A DNA stretch of 64,000 bases from Actinosynnema pretiosum (GTDB lineage Bacteria > Actinomycetota > Actinomycetes > Mycobacteriales > Pseudonocardiaceae), in contig NZ_JAMTCF010000016.1 of NCBI RefSeq assembly GCF_024171695.1, positions 165,257 through 229,256 on the forward strand, given 5' to 3'. Below, piece after piece: positions 18,208 through 27,012 of this stretch; within the stretch, counting starts at the first letter, position 1, and every line of letters starts with the position of its first letter. The translations under genes were made by a program, and so were the position numbers. The notes under the pieces were generated by a model. That model saw only the letters and a list, made by a program, of their open reading frames with translations. It searched no databases and was not told where the DNA came from.

Positions 18208-19960
18208 GGTGGGTCCCCTTGCGCACCAGGAACGGTCCGATGAACAGCAGGTCGAGGCCGGACGTCGCGAAGCAGCGCAGCGCGTCCTCCGGTGTGCACA
18301 CGATGGGTTCGTCGTGGACGTTGAACGAGGTGTTCACCACCATCGGGGTGCCGGTGAGGTCGCGGAAGCGCTCGATGAGCCTGCGGAACGAGGCCACCGG
18401 CCAGTCCGCTGGCACGGTCTGAGGGCGCGCGGTCCCGTCCACGTGCACGACCGCGGGGACCTCCCGGGCCGCCAGGGCCGTCACGCGGGTGATCTCGCCC
18501 ATCCGTCGGCTGCGGTCGAGGTGGAAGTAGTGGCTCGACTCCTCCTCCAGCACTGACGGCGCGAACGGGCGGTAGGACTCCCGCCGCTTGACCGACGCGT
18601 TAATCCGGTCGCGGGTCTCGGCTGACCTCGGGTCGCCGAGGATGGACCGTGCGCCGAGCGCGCGTTCGCCGAACTCCATGCGGCCGTCGAACCAGCCGAC
18701 GACCCGGCCGCCGGCGATGGCCTCGGCCGCCGCCGAGGCCACGTCCGCGCAGTGCTCGTGGTGCCAGCCGCTGGCGACGAGCAACTCCTCGATCTCCCCG
18801 TCGCTGAAGCGCGGCCCGAGGAACGGGTCGACGAGCGCGGCCGGGCGGGGCACCGCGCGGCCGCTGCGGCGCAGCAGGGCCAACGCCGCTCCGACGCTCG
18901 CGCCTGCGTCGGTGGGGGCGAGCGGCACGTGGAGCTGGTCGACCAGCCCTTCCGCCCGCAGCCTGCCAATAGCCCGCGCGTTCATCGCGACTCCGCCCGT
19001 GATCACCAGCCTGCGCGCACCGGTTCGGGCCACCAGCCTGCGCACCAGTCCGGTGATCGCCCGTTCGAGCGAGTTCTGGGCCGCGTAGGCGAAGTCGCGG
19101 GCCTCCTGGGTGAAGCGGCCGTCCTCGCGGAATCCGCCGCGCAGTTCGGCCGCGGCGCGCTCGGCGAGCCAGGGCAGGTCCGCCGTCGAGCACCGCTCCG
19201 GGCGCAGCAACCCCGTGTTGACCTGGTAGCGCCCATCGGGCAGCACCCGCATCAGCCGTTCGACCCGGCGGGTGGCGCGCGCGTCGGGCCGGCCGTAGGA
19301 GGCCAGTCCCATCACCTTGTACTCGTCGGACAGCGCGGAGCCGCCGAGCAGTTGCGTGACCGCGCCGAAGAAGACGCCGAGCGAGTTGGGGAAGGGGAAG
19401 GACTCCAGCTCCACCGGCTCGGTCGTCGCGCCGCCGAGCCGGTACAGGGTGGTGGCGGCGATCTCGCCGCGCCCATCGACCACCAGCCCCGCGTCCGGTT
19501 CGAACGGCGCGCTGAGCACCGCTGCGGCCAGGTGGGCCTCGTGGTGGGCGACGGGCCGGATCGGCGGCAGGGCGCTAACGTCCCCGGCACGGTGCACGGC
19601 CAGTTCCCGCGCCAGCAGGGCGGGCGCGCGGAGGGTGCCCAGCCGTTGCCGCAGGATCCGCAGCATCCCGCCGGGGTTGGCTGGCAGCTGCGCCGCACTG
19701 TGCCACATGGTCCGGGCGAACTGCCCCCGGTCGTCCCAGTAGAATGCGATGTCGCTGACGTCGTCCATGGTCAGACCGGCGTGCGCGAGCACGAAGTCGA
19801 TCGATCGGTGCGGGAAGGCGATCGTCCGCTTCTGCCGGTTGAGCCGTTCCTCCTCGACCGCGGCCACGAGCTCGCCGTCGACGACGAGGCAGGCCGCCGG
19901 GTCGTGCGACAGACCGGTCAGGCCGAGCACGACATCGTGACGGTCGCCGGAACCGCTCAT
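18200..19960 (-). CDS. O-carbamoyltransferase (NovN/TobZ family), copy 2
   Basis: A 586-residue carbamoyltransferase with VVLGLTGLSHDPAA, metal-site HHEAH, VVDGRGE, LVITGGVAMNA, GRMEFGERALGARSIL, RRESYRPFAPSVL and VNTSFN. I start it at the ATG at 19960, which overlaps the leuB stop as ATGA and follows GGAGG; the open frame upstream lies inside leuB. It differs widely from copy 1 (572 residues), so it is not a recent duplicate and probably carbamoylates another hydroxyl or another intermediate. Confidence 0.92.
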   Translation of the reverse strand: MSGSGDRHDVVLGLTGLSHDPAACLVVDGELVAAVEEERLNRQKRTIAFPHRSIDFVLAHAGLTMDDVSDIAFYWDDRGQFARTMWHSAAQLPANPGGMLRILRQRLGTLRAPALLARELAVHRAGDVSALPPIRPVAHHEAHLAAAVLSAPFEPDAGLVVDGRGEIAATTLYRLGGATTEPVELESFPFPNSLGVFFGAVTQLLGGSALSDEYKVMGLASYGRPDARATRRVERLMRVLPDGRYQVNTGLLRPERCSTADLPWLAERAAAELRGGFREDGRFTQEARDFAYAAQNSLERAITGLVRRLVARTGARRLVITGGVAMNARAIGRLRAEGLVDQLHVPLAPTDAGASVGAALALLRRSGRAVPRPAALVDPFLGPRFSDGEIEELLVASGWHHEHCADVASAAAEAIAGGRVVGWFDGRMEFGERALGARSILGDPRSAETRDRINASVKRRESYRPFAPSVLEEESSHYFHLDRSRRMGEITRVTALAAREVPAVVHVDGTARPQTVPADWPVASFRRLIERFRDLTGTPMVVNTSFNVHDEPIVCTPEDALRCFATSGLDLLFIGPFLVRKGTHRV

Positions 19961-20964
19961 CCCGCCACCGCCTCTGCCGCCGCCAGCAGGGAGTCGAGCC
20001 GCCTCACGACGTCGTCGTACACCTCGACCGTGCGCCACCGCGTCGCGGGTGCCCCGGCGCGGCGGTCGAGGTGGGCGTTGACCGCGGTCCTCAACGCCGC
20101 CGCGAACGCGTGGTGACCGAGCCGCTCGACGAGCAGCGCCGCCGACAGCATCATCGCCACCGGGTCCGCGGTGCCGGTGCCCGCGATGTCGGGCGCTGAG
20201 CCGTGGATCGGTTCGGCGAGCGGCGGCCCATCGCCGGTGGTCAACGACGGCACCAGGCCCAGCCCGCCGGCCAGCGCCGCGCCGACGTCGGACAGGATGT
20301 CGCCGACGTGGCTGGTCATGACCATGACGTCGTACCGGTCAGGATCGGCCACCAGGTGGTAGCCGGCCGCGTCGGACAGCGCCTCCTCGTGCGCCACGCC
20401 GGCTTTCGCCAACTCCTCGATGGCGGTCGCCCTGAACAGCCCGTCACTGTGGCGGAGTACGTTGGCCTTGTGGACCACGGTCACCACCCCGCGTCGCGTC
20501 GCGGCGATCGAGGCCGCCGCTGCGGCGAGCTGACGGGTGATGGTCCGGGTGATGCGGTAGTCGGCCCGGTAGCCGTCCGGGATGGGGCGTTCGACCTCGC
20601 TGTAGAGGCCCTCGACGCAGTCCCGGACCATGATCACGTCGAGGTCACCGCCGGGACGCCGGCAGTGCCGGATGTTGGCCACGAGCCGGAGTTGCCTCCG
20701 CAGGAGCAGGATCGGGCTCTGGTAGCTCTCCGGCGGTGGTGACGGCGTGCCGGTCGCGCCGAACAGCACGCCGTCGGCGGTGCGAGCCAGCTCCAGCGTC
20801 GGTTCGTCGATCGTCCGGCCCGTATCCAACCAGGCCCCGTACCCGGCGGGCCGTTCGAGCACCTGCAGCGCCGAGTCCCTGGCCAGCAACCGGAGTGTGG
20901 GCGCCATGACCTCGGGGCCGACGCCGTCACCTGCGAGTGCGACCACCCGTGTCGGCCTGGTCAT
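19957..20964 (-). CDS. leuB: LeuB-like 3-alkylmalate dehydrogenase
   Basis: NAD-dependent oxidative decarboxylase of the isocitrate/isopropylmalate dehydrogenase family, 335 residues. Motifs: GDGVGPEV, the Arg-rich substrate loop LLLRRQLRLVANIR, VHKANVLRHSDGLF with the catalytic Lys, GDILSDVGAALAGGLGLVPS and HGSAPDIAGTGTADP for cofactor binding. It completes a LeuA/LeuC/LeuD/LeuB-type elongation set, although the other three genes are on the opposite operon. The start shares TGATG with the radical SAM stop. The substrate is inferred to be the same elongated oxo-acid precursor. Confidence 0.92.
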   Translation of the reverse strand: MTRPTRVVALAGDGVGPEVMAPTLRLLARDSALQVLERPAGYGAWLDTGRTIDEPTLELARTADGVLFGATGTPSPPPESYQSPILLLRRQLRLVANIRHCRRPGGDLDVIMVRDCVEGLYSEVERPIPDGYRADYRITRTITRQLAAAAASIAATRRGVVTVVHKANVLRHSDGLFRATAIEELAKAGVAHEEALSDAAGYHLVADPDRYDVMVMTSHVGDILSDVGAALAGGLGLVPSLTTGDGPPLAEPIHGSAPDIAGTGTADPVAMMLSAALLVERLGHHAFAAALRTAVNAHLDRRAGAPATRWRTVEVYDDVVRRLDSLLAAAEAVAG

Positions 20965-22694
20965 CAGTACCGCGCCGACGAGTTGATCTGCGGCGTCTCC
21001 CCGGTGCGGCGGTACGGCGAGGTGAACTCGTCCACCGCGCCGGTCGCCCCGGTCGCGTCACAGGCGAGTCGCCGGAACCGGTCGAGGGTGTCCTGCCGCT
21101 GCCCACCGGCGAGCTCCTCCCTGGCCAGGCTGTTGTGCAGGATTCCGAGCCTGGTCACCTCGTCGACCGAGTACCCGTGGTCCAGCAGGATCTTCGTAAC
21201 CGACGAGCCCCGGTCGATGTAGGCGGCGTTGGTGACCTCGGTGAAGATGCGGGAGCACTCGTCGATCGCCTGACGGCAGTCCATGGTGAGGTGTCGCCAG
21301 TCATTGAAACCGCCGGACAACCCGAAGTTCTGCGCTTCCCTGGCGACGGGCGAGTTGGGGAAGACGAACAGCGGCGAGTGTACGTAGCTGTGGATGCCGG
21401 AGTTGTTGAGGAAGTCGATGGTCTTGTCAACCGACTTGGCCGTCTCACCGGGAAAACCGGTGAGGATGAACGCGAAGCCCAGGATGCCGTTGTCGCGCAG
21501 GTTCTGCGCCGCGGCCCAGTTGTGCGCTTCCTTCGTCCCCTTGAGCATGTTGTCCAGCACCTGCTGGTCGGCCGACTCGACCCCGACCAGTACGAGTTGG
21601 CAGCCCGCGTCGCGGAGGTACCGCGTGCACTCCGCGGTCAGCGTCGTCGAGCGGAGGTAGGCCGTCCACGGCCTGTCGAAGCCGATGTCCATCATGCCCT
21701 GGCACACCGAGATGAGGTGCTTCTTGTTAAGGAACAGCGTGTCGTCGACGAAGCGGACCGACCGCGTGGACGGCGACCGCATGATCCGGCGGAGCTGGGA
21801 GATGACCGTGTCGACCGACATCAGGTCGACCTTCTGGTCGTTGTAGCTCGGGAAGGTGCAGAACTTGCACTTGAACGGGCAGCCCCGACCGGTGCGGATG
21901 TTCACCGAGCTGCGCAGCACGTACGGCGGCAGCTCGTCCCAGCGCACTGCGTCGGCGTTCAGGTCCAGGCCGTCGTGGGGGTCGGAGCGGGTGCGCAGGA
22001 AGCCGGAGCCGTCGTCGAGCGCGAGGTTGGGGAGGTCGGTCAGGGACTCGCCCCGGAACAGCCGACCGATAGCGGCGAGCATCGTGCGCTCCCCGTTGGG
22101 GGACAACACGAGCGCGTCGGCGACGCGCGCGGCCTCGTGGATCTCCGACTCGTGGGCGAACTGGGTCAGCTTGGCGCCACCGACGATCACCTTGACCGCG
22201 GGGTTCCAGTCCTTCAGCACCTTGACGACCCGGACGATGGTGGCCGCGCTCGTGATGAACGTGGAGGACAGCAGCACCACGTCGGTCGCCCGGACGAGGT
22301 CCCGGGCCCGGTCGGCCTCGAAGTCAATGTTGTCGACCAGTTCGACGCGGTTCGCGTAGCCGTGCCTGCGGAGCAGGTCGAACAGGTAGACACCGTTCAG
22401 CGAGCACGAGTTGTGCTCGCTGACAAAGGACTCGACCCCGGCCGCCGACCGGCTGTGGTTCACCGCGTCGATGATCTCTCTGCGCTGTCCGTCGAGCTGG
22501 GGGATCATGCTGACGTACCGGTCGAGGTAGTGGTTGTTGTTCTGTTCGAGCACATCCGGGTCGGTCGCGGTCAGCCGGTAGTGGTCGAGCGTCTCGCCGA
22601 CGGTCTGACACGCGTTCGCGATCACTACCAGCCGGGTGTCCACCGGATCCGGCAGATCCGAGCCCTTGATGACGTCGAGTTGCAGTGGCAACAT
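20964..22694 (-). CDS. cobalamin-dependent radical SAM enzyme
   Basis: A 576-residue B12-binding/radical SAM protein. The N-terminal part has a Rossmann-like cobalamin domain (VVLLSSTFITSAATIVRVV, KVIVGGAKLTQF); the radical SAM core starts at about residue 270 with GCPFKCKFCTF (C-x3-C-x2-C, iron-sulfur cluster) and continues through VRFVDDTLFLNKKH and LVGVESADQQVL. A typical class B methyltransferase would put a methyl on an unactivated carbon; a rearrangement such as OxsB-type ring contraction is the alternative. The start ATG at 22694 follows GGGAGAG. The N-terminal extension of about 90 residues before the B12 fold is unusual and may bind substrate. Confidence 0.9.
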   Translation of the reverse strand: MLPLQLDVIKGSDLPDPVDTRLVVIANACQTVGETLDHYRLTATDPDVLEQNNNHYLDRYVSMIPQLDGQRREIIDAVNHSRSAAGVESFVSEHNSCSLNGVYLFDLLRRHGYANRVELVDNIDFEADRARDLVRATDVVLLSSTFITSAATIVRVVKVLKDWNPAVKVIVGGAKLTQFAHESEIHEAARVADALVLSPNGERTMLAAIGRLFRGESLTDLPNLALDDGSGFLRTRSDPHDGLDLNADAVRWDELPPYVLRSSVNIRTGRGCPFKCKFCTFPSYNDQKVDLMSVDTVISQLRRIMRSPSTRSVRFVDDTLFLNKKHLISVCQGMMDIGFDRPWTAYLRSTTLTAECTRYLRDAGCQLVLVGVESADQQVLDNMLKGTKEAHNWAAAQNLRDNGILGFAFILTGFPGETAKSVDKTIDFLNNSGIHSYVHSPLFVFPNSPVAREAQNFGLSGGFNDWRHLTMDCRQAIDECSRIFTEVTNAAYIDRGSSVTKILLDHGYSVDEVTRLGILHNSLAREELAGGQRQDTLDRFRRLACDATGATGAVDEFTSPYRRTGETPQINSSARY

Positions 22695-22735
22695 GCGGCG
22701 CTCTCCCTTGGGGTTGGCACCTGCCGGTAGGGCCG

Positions 22736-23524
22736 TCAGCCGTACGGGCCGTGCTCGTGCATGCCCAGCAGCCTCTGCCGCCGCGGAGTGGCGCGGTCGA
22801 GGATCTCCTGGGGGATGACATGGTTGACGTACGGGTGGAACCGTTGTGCGATGTACCGGCGACCGTAGGTGACCTGGAGGACGTGCCGGTGCCGGTCGTC
22901 GGTGAGGTTCGTGGCCCCCCGGTGCCAGGTCTGACCGTTGAGCAGGAGGCAGTCGCCCGCGCTCGAGGTCAGGGTCTCGTAGCCGCGCCCGTCCCAGACG
23001 AGTTCCGCCTCGGTCTGCGGCGGGAGCCGCCCGCTGCGGTGGCTGCCCGGCACGACCTGTGTCGGTCCGAGTTCGAGCGGCACGTCGTCGAGGTAGTACA
23101 GCGCGGTCACGATGTAGCACGGCATCTCGATCCGGGGATCAAGGAGCACGCCCTCCGGCAGGGGGAACAGCACCGTCTCGTCGACGTGCCAGCGGTCGAT
23201 CCCGCTGTTCGGTCCGGTGTAGACGGTGTTGTTGGCGATCACGTGGCAGTTGTCGCCCAGGAGCGCTTCCGCGACGTCCACGGCGGGCTCGCGGTCGAGC
23301 ATTGCCTCGAACTCCGGGCCGCGGCGGAACATCTGGTGCCGGTGGAACCGGGTGGGGTTGCCGGTCGGGCAGGGCGCTCGGTGCGCTTCGCGCACACCAC
23401 GCCGGAGCGGTTCCACCTCCTCGGCGGACAGCGCGCCGCGCAGCATCACGAATCCGTCGACGAGGAATCGCGACGCGAGCTCGGCCGTGTCCAGTCGAAC
23501 CTGCGAGCTGTCGGTCGAAGCCAT
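22736..23524 (-). CDS. PhyH-family Fe(II)/2-oxoglutarate dioxygenase
   Basis: A 262-residue non-haem iron oxygenase of the phytanoyl-CoA dioxygenase family. The iron triad is visible as RWHVDETV (H-x-D) and the distal GQTWHRGATN (His), with an Arg-containing strand after it (RHRHVLQVTYGRR) for 2-oxoglutarate. The ATG at 23524 gives the family-like N-terminus ELASRFLVDGFVMLRG; the frame upstream is non-coding in composition. It lies 41 bases before the radical SAM gene. Hydroxylation of an amino-acid side chain, creating a handle for carbamoylation or glycosylation, is likely. Confidence 0.9.
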   Translation of the reverse strand: MASTDSSQVRLDTAELASRFLVDGFVMLRGALSAEEVEPLRRGVREAHRAPCPTGNPTRFHRHQMFRRGPEFEAMLDREPAVDVAEALLGDNCHVIANNTVYTGPNSGIDRWHVDETVLFPLPEGVLLDPRIEMPCYIVTALYYLDDVPLELGPTQVVPGSHRSGRLPPQTEAELVWDGRGYETLTSSAGDCLLLNGQTWHRGATNLTDDRHRHVLQVTYGRRYIAQRFHPYVNHVIPQEILDRATPRRQRLLGMHEHGPYG

Positions 23525-23690
23525 TTCGGTTGTCGCCCCGGTCCGCACGACCCCTCCTCGAGAAGAACTGCCCGACTCCGTCACCGCATACGGATTCATC
23601 CGTTCTCGCGCAGCGTATGGTCGATGGTTCGCCGCCGTCATGTAGCAGGTATGGGGGACATCCCGCGCACAGCTGCGGTGAGCCGAGTGC

Positions 23691-24959
23691 TCACGCGTGC
23701 GCGCGGAGTTCCGCGAGGCGGCGCCGCAGGTGCTCGAGCACGGCCGTCTCGTCGTCGTCGAGGTCATCGCGGTCGAGGTAGTGCGGTGGCACCACGGACA
23801 GGTCCGGGCGGCTCGCGCACCACACCCCCGTCGGACCGGTGATGGTGTCCCGTCGCGTCCCGTCGATGACCTGCCAGCTCCGCTTCGGCGGGGAGATCGC
23901 GGTGAGCGTGTAACCCCGCCCGTTGAGCCATCCCTGGTCCGCGGTCCGCTCGGGCGCGTCGAGCGGAAGGCGCACCGCCACGGTGCAGCTCCCGAGCGAT
24001 TCGGCGGCCCGCACCCCGTCGGTGAAGGACGACACGTGCGCGCTGACCTCGTGCGTACGGGAGGGGCGCACGGTGGCGTGGTTGGTCGGGACGAGGTCGG
24101 CGGACGGTGGGGCGATCAGCGTCGATCGGGTGGCGGTGGGTCGCGTCCCGCTGCGGACCTGGGTGTTGACCGGTGCCCCGGTGTTGAGTCGGACCAGTGC
24201 CGCGGCGAAGTCGGCGTCGTCCGGGTCGGCGAACCACCACGGTTCGCCGACCGCCAACGCGCGGCGCAGGTCGTCCGGGTCGCGGTTGCTCTCCCGCAAC
24301 TCCGTGCACTCCAGCACGCCCCCTTGCATGACGTAGAACGGTACGATTCCCCAGTACCGCGACCGGACGTGCGCGCAGTGGATGTGCTGGACGGCCTCCC
24401 CGCCGCGGACGGGGGGCGCCGAAGCCCGGTTGCGCGCCGCGAGCAGCAGCGTGTGGTAGCGGTCGTGCACGCTGCGGTCCGCGCCGGAGTGGTAACCGAT
24501 CATCCGGTGCAGGATGGCGGGCACGGCGCCGACGGTCTGGTCCATGCTGCCGGACCGGCACAGCTCGCCCTGCCCTGGGCCGAACTCGTGCTCCGCCGAC
24601 AGCACCGTCACCGTACCCAGGGCGAGGTCGGGCACCGGCGCGTCGTCCGGATCGCGCAGCACGGCCCGCGCGGCCGCCACCTGGTCGGGCGCACCCCAGA
24701 ACCAGATGTGCTCGTCGCCGCGGCGGATCTGCTCGACGAGCCGGTCGAGCTCGAAGGAGTCGGTGTGGTAATCACCCTGGTAGGTGCGCAGCAACACCGA
24801 CAGCCGCAGCCGCACCGACCGGAGGGGCGACCGCCGGGTCTCGGTCGGGTCGACGAACATCGTGGTGGCGTCGAACACGCGATCCGCGAGTGTTTGCCGC
24901 ATGGCGTCGAGCAGGTCGGCCCGAGAGCCCACCGGGACGGCCAGCACTCGGGTGCTCAC
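23691..24959 (-). CDS. unknown cluster protein
   Basis: A 422-residue protein of no family that I recognise. The GTG at 24959 overlaps the P450 stop (GTGA), so it belongs to the operon. The composition is that of a soluble, folded protein: Trp/His/Tyr-rich central blocks (IWFWGAP; IGYHSGADRSVHDRYH; HIHCAHVRSRYWGIVPFYV), and a C-terminal acidic stretch before a Leu-rich helix (HLRRRLAELRA). There is no signal peptide, membrane helix or nucleotide-binding loop. A 166-base gap follows it before the dioxygenase gene. It could be a tailoring or carrier-interacting enzyme specific to this pathway. Confidence 0.8.
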   Translation of the reverse strand: MSTRVLAVPVGSRADLLDAMRQTLADRVFDATTMFVDPTETRRSPLRSVRLRLSVLLRTYQGDYHTDSFELDRLVEQIRRGDEHIWFWGAPDQVAAARAVLRDPDDAPVPDLALGTVTVLSAEHEFGPGQGELCRSGSMDQTVGAVPAILHRMIGYHSGADRSVHDRYHTLLLAARNRASAPPVRGGEAVQHIHCAHVRSRYWGIVPFYVMQGGVLECTELRESNRDPDDLRRALAVGEPWWFADPDDADFAAALVRLNTGAPVNTQVRSGTRPTATRSTLIAPPSADLVPTNHATVRPSRTHEVSAHVSSFTDGVRAAESLGSCTVAVRLPLDAPERTADQGWLNGRGYTLTAISPPKRSWQVIDGTRRDTITGPTGVWCASRPDLSVVPPHYLDRDDLDDDETAVLEHLRRRLAELRAHA

Positions 24960-26197
24960 GGCGACACCGCTGGCCGTGCGCGGCTGTCGAGCAGCACTTC
25001 GAGGGAGCGGAACGACCGCATGTTGGCGGTGGGCCACCGCCGTGGCTCGGCCACCAGTTGCATGTCTGGGAAGCGCTCCGCCAATCGCTGTGTCGCCGTC
25101 CGCGCCTCCAGCAGTGCCAAACCCGCGCCTAGGCAGTGGTGCACGCCCCAGTCGAAGCCGAGCGTCTGCCTGGGCGTACGGTCGGCCCGGAACTCGTCGG
25201 GGCTGGCGAACTGCTCCGGGTCGCGGTTGCCTGCGGCGAGCACGGCGATCACGAAATCGCTTTCCGCGATGCGGTGACCGCCGAGCCGCACCGTGCGCAG
25301 GGCGTGCTGGCCGGTGCTCTGGACCGGCGGGTCGGTGCGCAGCACCTCGCCCACCGTGGCGGCGACGAGGCCCAGGTCCTCGGCCAGCCGGCCCAGCGCC
25401 GGGCCGTCGCCGCCGAGTACCGCTGTGAGCACGCTCCCCAACAGGCTCGCGGTCGTCTGGTAGCTCGCGTTGAATACCTGGAACACGAGTGGCACGATCT
25501 CGTCCTCCTCGATCTCACCGGATTCGGCGGCGTTCAGCAGGAACGAGATCAGGTCCTCCTGGGCGGACCTGCGGCGCTGGTCCACGAGCACTCGCAGGCA
25601 CTGTTCGATCTCGGTCGCACCCGCTTCGGCGCGCCTGATGTGCTCCGGGGGGCGCGCGTTCGAGCAGCAGGTTGAACTCCTTGGTCTGCTTCCGGAAGTC
25701 GCCGAACGGCCACCGCTCCCCCCGGAGGACTGGTTGCACCACGCCGAGCGGGAGCCGGTCGGCGAACCCCTCGATCAGGTCGACCGGGTGTTCCCGGAGC
25801 AGCGCGTCGAGCAGGTCGTCGACCACGCGGCGGATCGAGCTGGCCATGACCGCGACCCGGTCCGGGGTGAACCAGGCGGCGACGACCCGGTGGGACCGGG
25901 TGTGGTGCGGCGGGTTGAGCACGAGGAGGGGCTGGCTGAGTAGCCGCAGCGCGGGGTGGGCCCGCCAGCCAGCGCCCCCCCGCAGGACCGACACCTGGCC
26001 TCCGCGTCGACGCCGAACGCCGGGGCGCGCAGCACCGCGAGGCAGCTGGCCCAGCTCGTCACCACCCACACGCCGTCCTCGACCCGCAGGACCGGTCTGG
26101 CGTCGCTCAACCGCCGCAGCGGCGCGGCGCGGCGGGCGGGTGCGGCGGTCGAGCGGTCCGGGTGCGGACGGCTCACCGGCCCCTGTCGTCCCGTCAT
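24956..26197 (-). CDS. cytochrome P450 (paralogue 2), broken by two compensating indels
   Basis: About 414 codons from an ATG at 26197 (TGATG overlap with the preceding stop) to a TGA at 24956. The first and last parts share one frame. The middle (about 25975 to 25650), which encodes the conserved HHTRSHRVVAAWFTPDRV region, is in another frame. The breaks fall at a run of seven C (25975-25981) and a run of six G near 25649. The C-terminal part has NASYQTT in the I-helix, EVLRTDPPVQSTG, and the haem loop GFDWGVHHCLG. Because the two shifts cancel and both sit in homopolymers, sequencing error is more likely than true inactivation. It is paralogous to the P450 at 6.4 kb. Confidence 0.8.
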
Positions 26198-27012
26198 CAC
26201 GGTGACGCCGGAACCTGGGAGTCCCGGACGAGGTCGGTGGTGACCTGGGCGGTCTCCGGCGCGGCGAGCAGTTCCGCCCAGTCCGCGTCGAGCCGGGTGA
26301 CCAGGTGCTCCTGGCCGGTGGGCACCGGTGAGCGTCCTCTGGAGAGCACCTGGTGGATCGGCACGTGTGCCAAGGGCACGGGGGCCCGGCTGGCGCACAG
26401 CAGGTAGCGGCTGAAGACGGTGAACCGCTCGATCAGCTCCGCGCCCAGCTCGACCGGGATTTTCCAGTGCGCCAGTGCCGACGGGACCAGTGGCGCGTAG
26501 AGCCGGTGCAGCTCGGTCAGCAGGTCCCCGAGGTCGCCGCGGTGACGACGGGCGAGGTCGTCGCCGCGCGACAGGGTCGCCGCAACGAGCTCGGGCGGAA
26601 CGCCCTGTCGGATGGCGTGCACCGCGCGCTCGAACTGCATGTGCACGTGATCCGCGTCCACGACGTCAGGGTCGAACAGGACGACGGTGGGCGTCGCCCC
26701 CGTGTTGACCGCGATCTCCTTCGCCACCCGGCAGGCGAGCCCTGCGCCACCGCACCTGGCGAGGACCGCCCGGACCCTGTGACCGGCGGTGGTGACGTCC
26801 TGGACCACCCGACGTGCGTACTCGTCCGGTCGCAGTCGGTCGTCCGCCAGGTCTTCGACGATCGCGGGCTGGCACTCGAGCACCGCCAACTCGGCCGGCA
26901 GGGACCGGGCCAGTTCGGGGAAGCTCGCGACCTGCCTTCCCTCGGTGAAGTCGATCCCGACCACGGCCGTGCCCGTCATGCCCGGCTTCAGCACCTTCGT
27001 ATAGGTCGGCAC
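26197..27012 (-). CDS. thioesterase-like alpha/beta protein (paralogue 2, His lost)
   Basis: A 271-residue paralogue of the protein at 1.2 kb. It keeps the cysteine elbow (AVLARCGGAG, Cys87), the acidic strand end (VVLFDPDVVDAD) and the YLLCASRAPV block, but the segment that carries the catalytic-type His in paralogue 1 (VDHGDLM) reads LDADWAELL. If the family uses a Cys-His pair, this copy may be a non-hydrolytic partner, a transacylase with another base, or a carrier-binding scaffold. The GTG start at 27012 follows GAGGAG by 6 bases. It opens the minus-strand operon and is divergent from the PCP-condensation gene. Confidence 0.6.
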   Translation of the reverse strand: MPTYTKVLKPGMTGTAVVGIDFTEGRQVASFPELARSLPAELAVLECQPAIVEDLADDRLRPDEYARRVVQDVTTAGHRVRAVLARCGGAGLACRVAKEIAVNTGATPTVVLFDPDVVDADHVHMQFERAVHAIRQGVPPELVAATLSRGDDLARRHRGDLGDLLTELHRLYAPLVPSALAHWKIPVELGAELIERFTVFSRYLLCASRAPVPLAHVPIHQVLSRGRSPVPTGQEHLVTRLDADWAELLAAPETAQVTTDLVRDSQVPASP

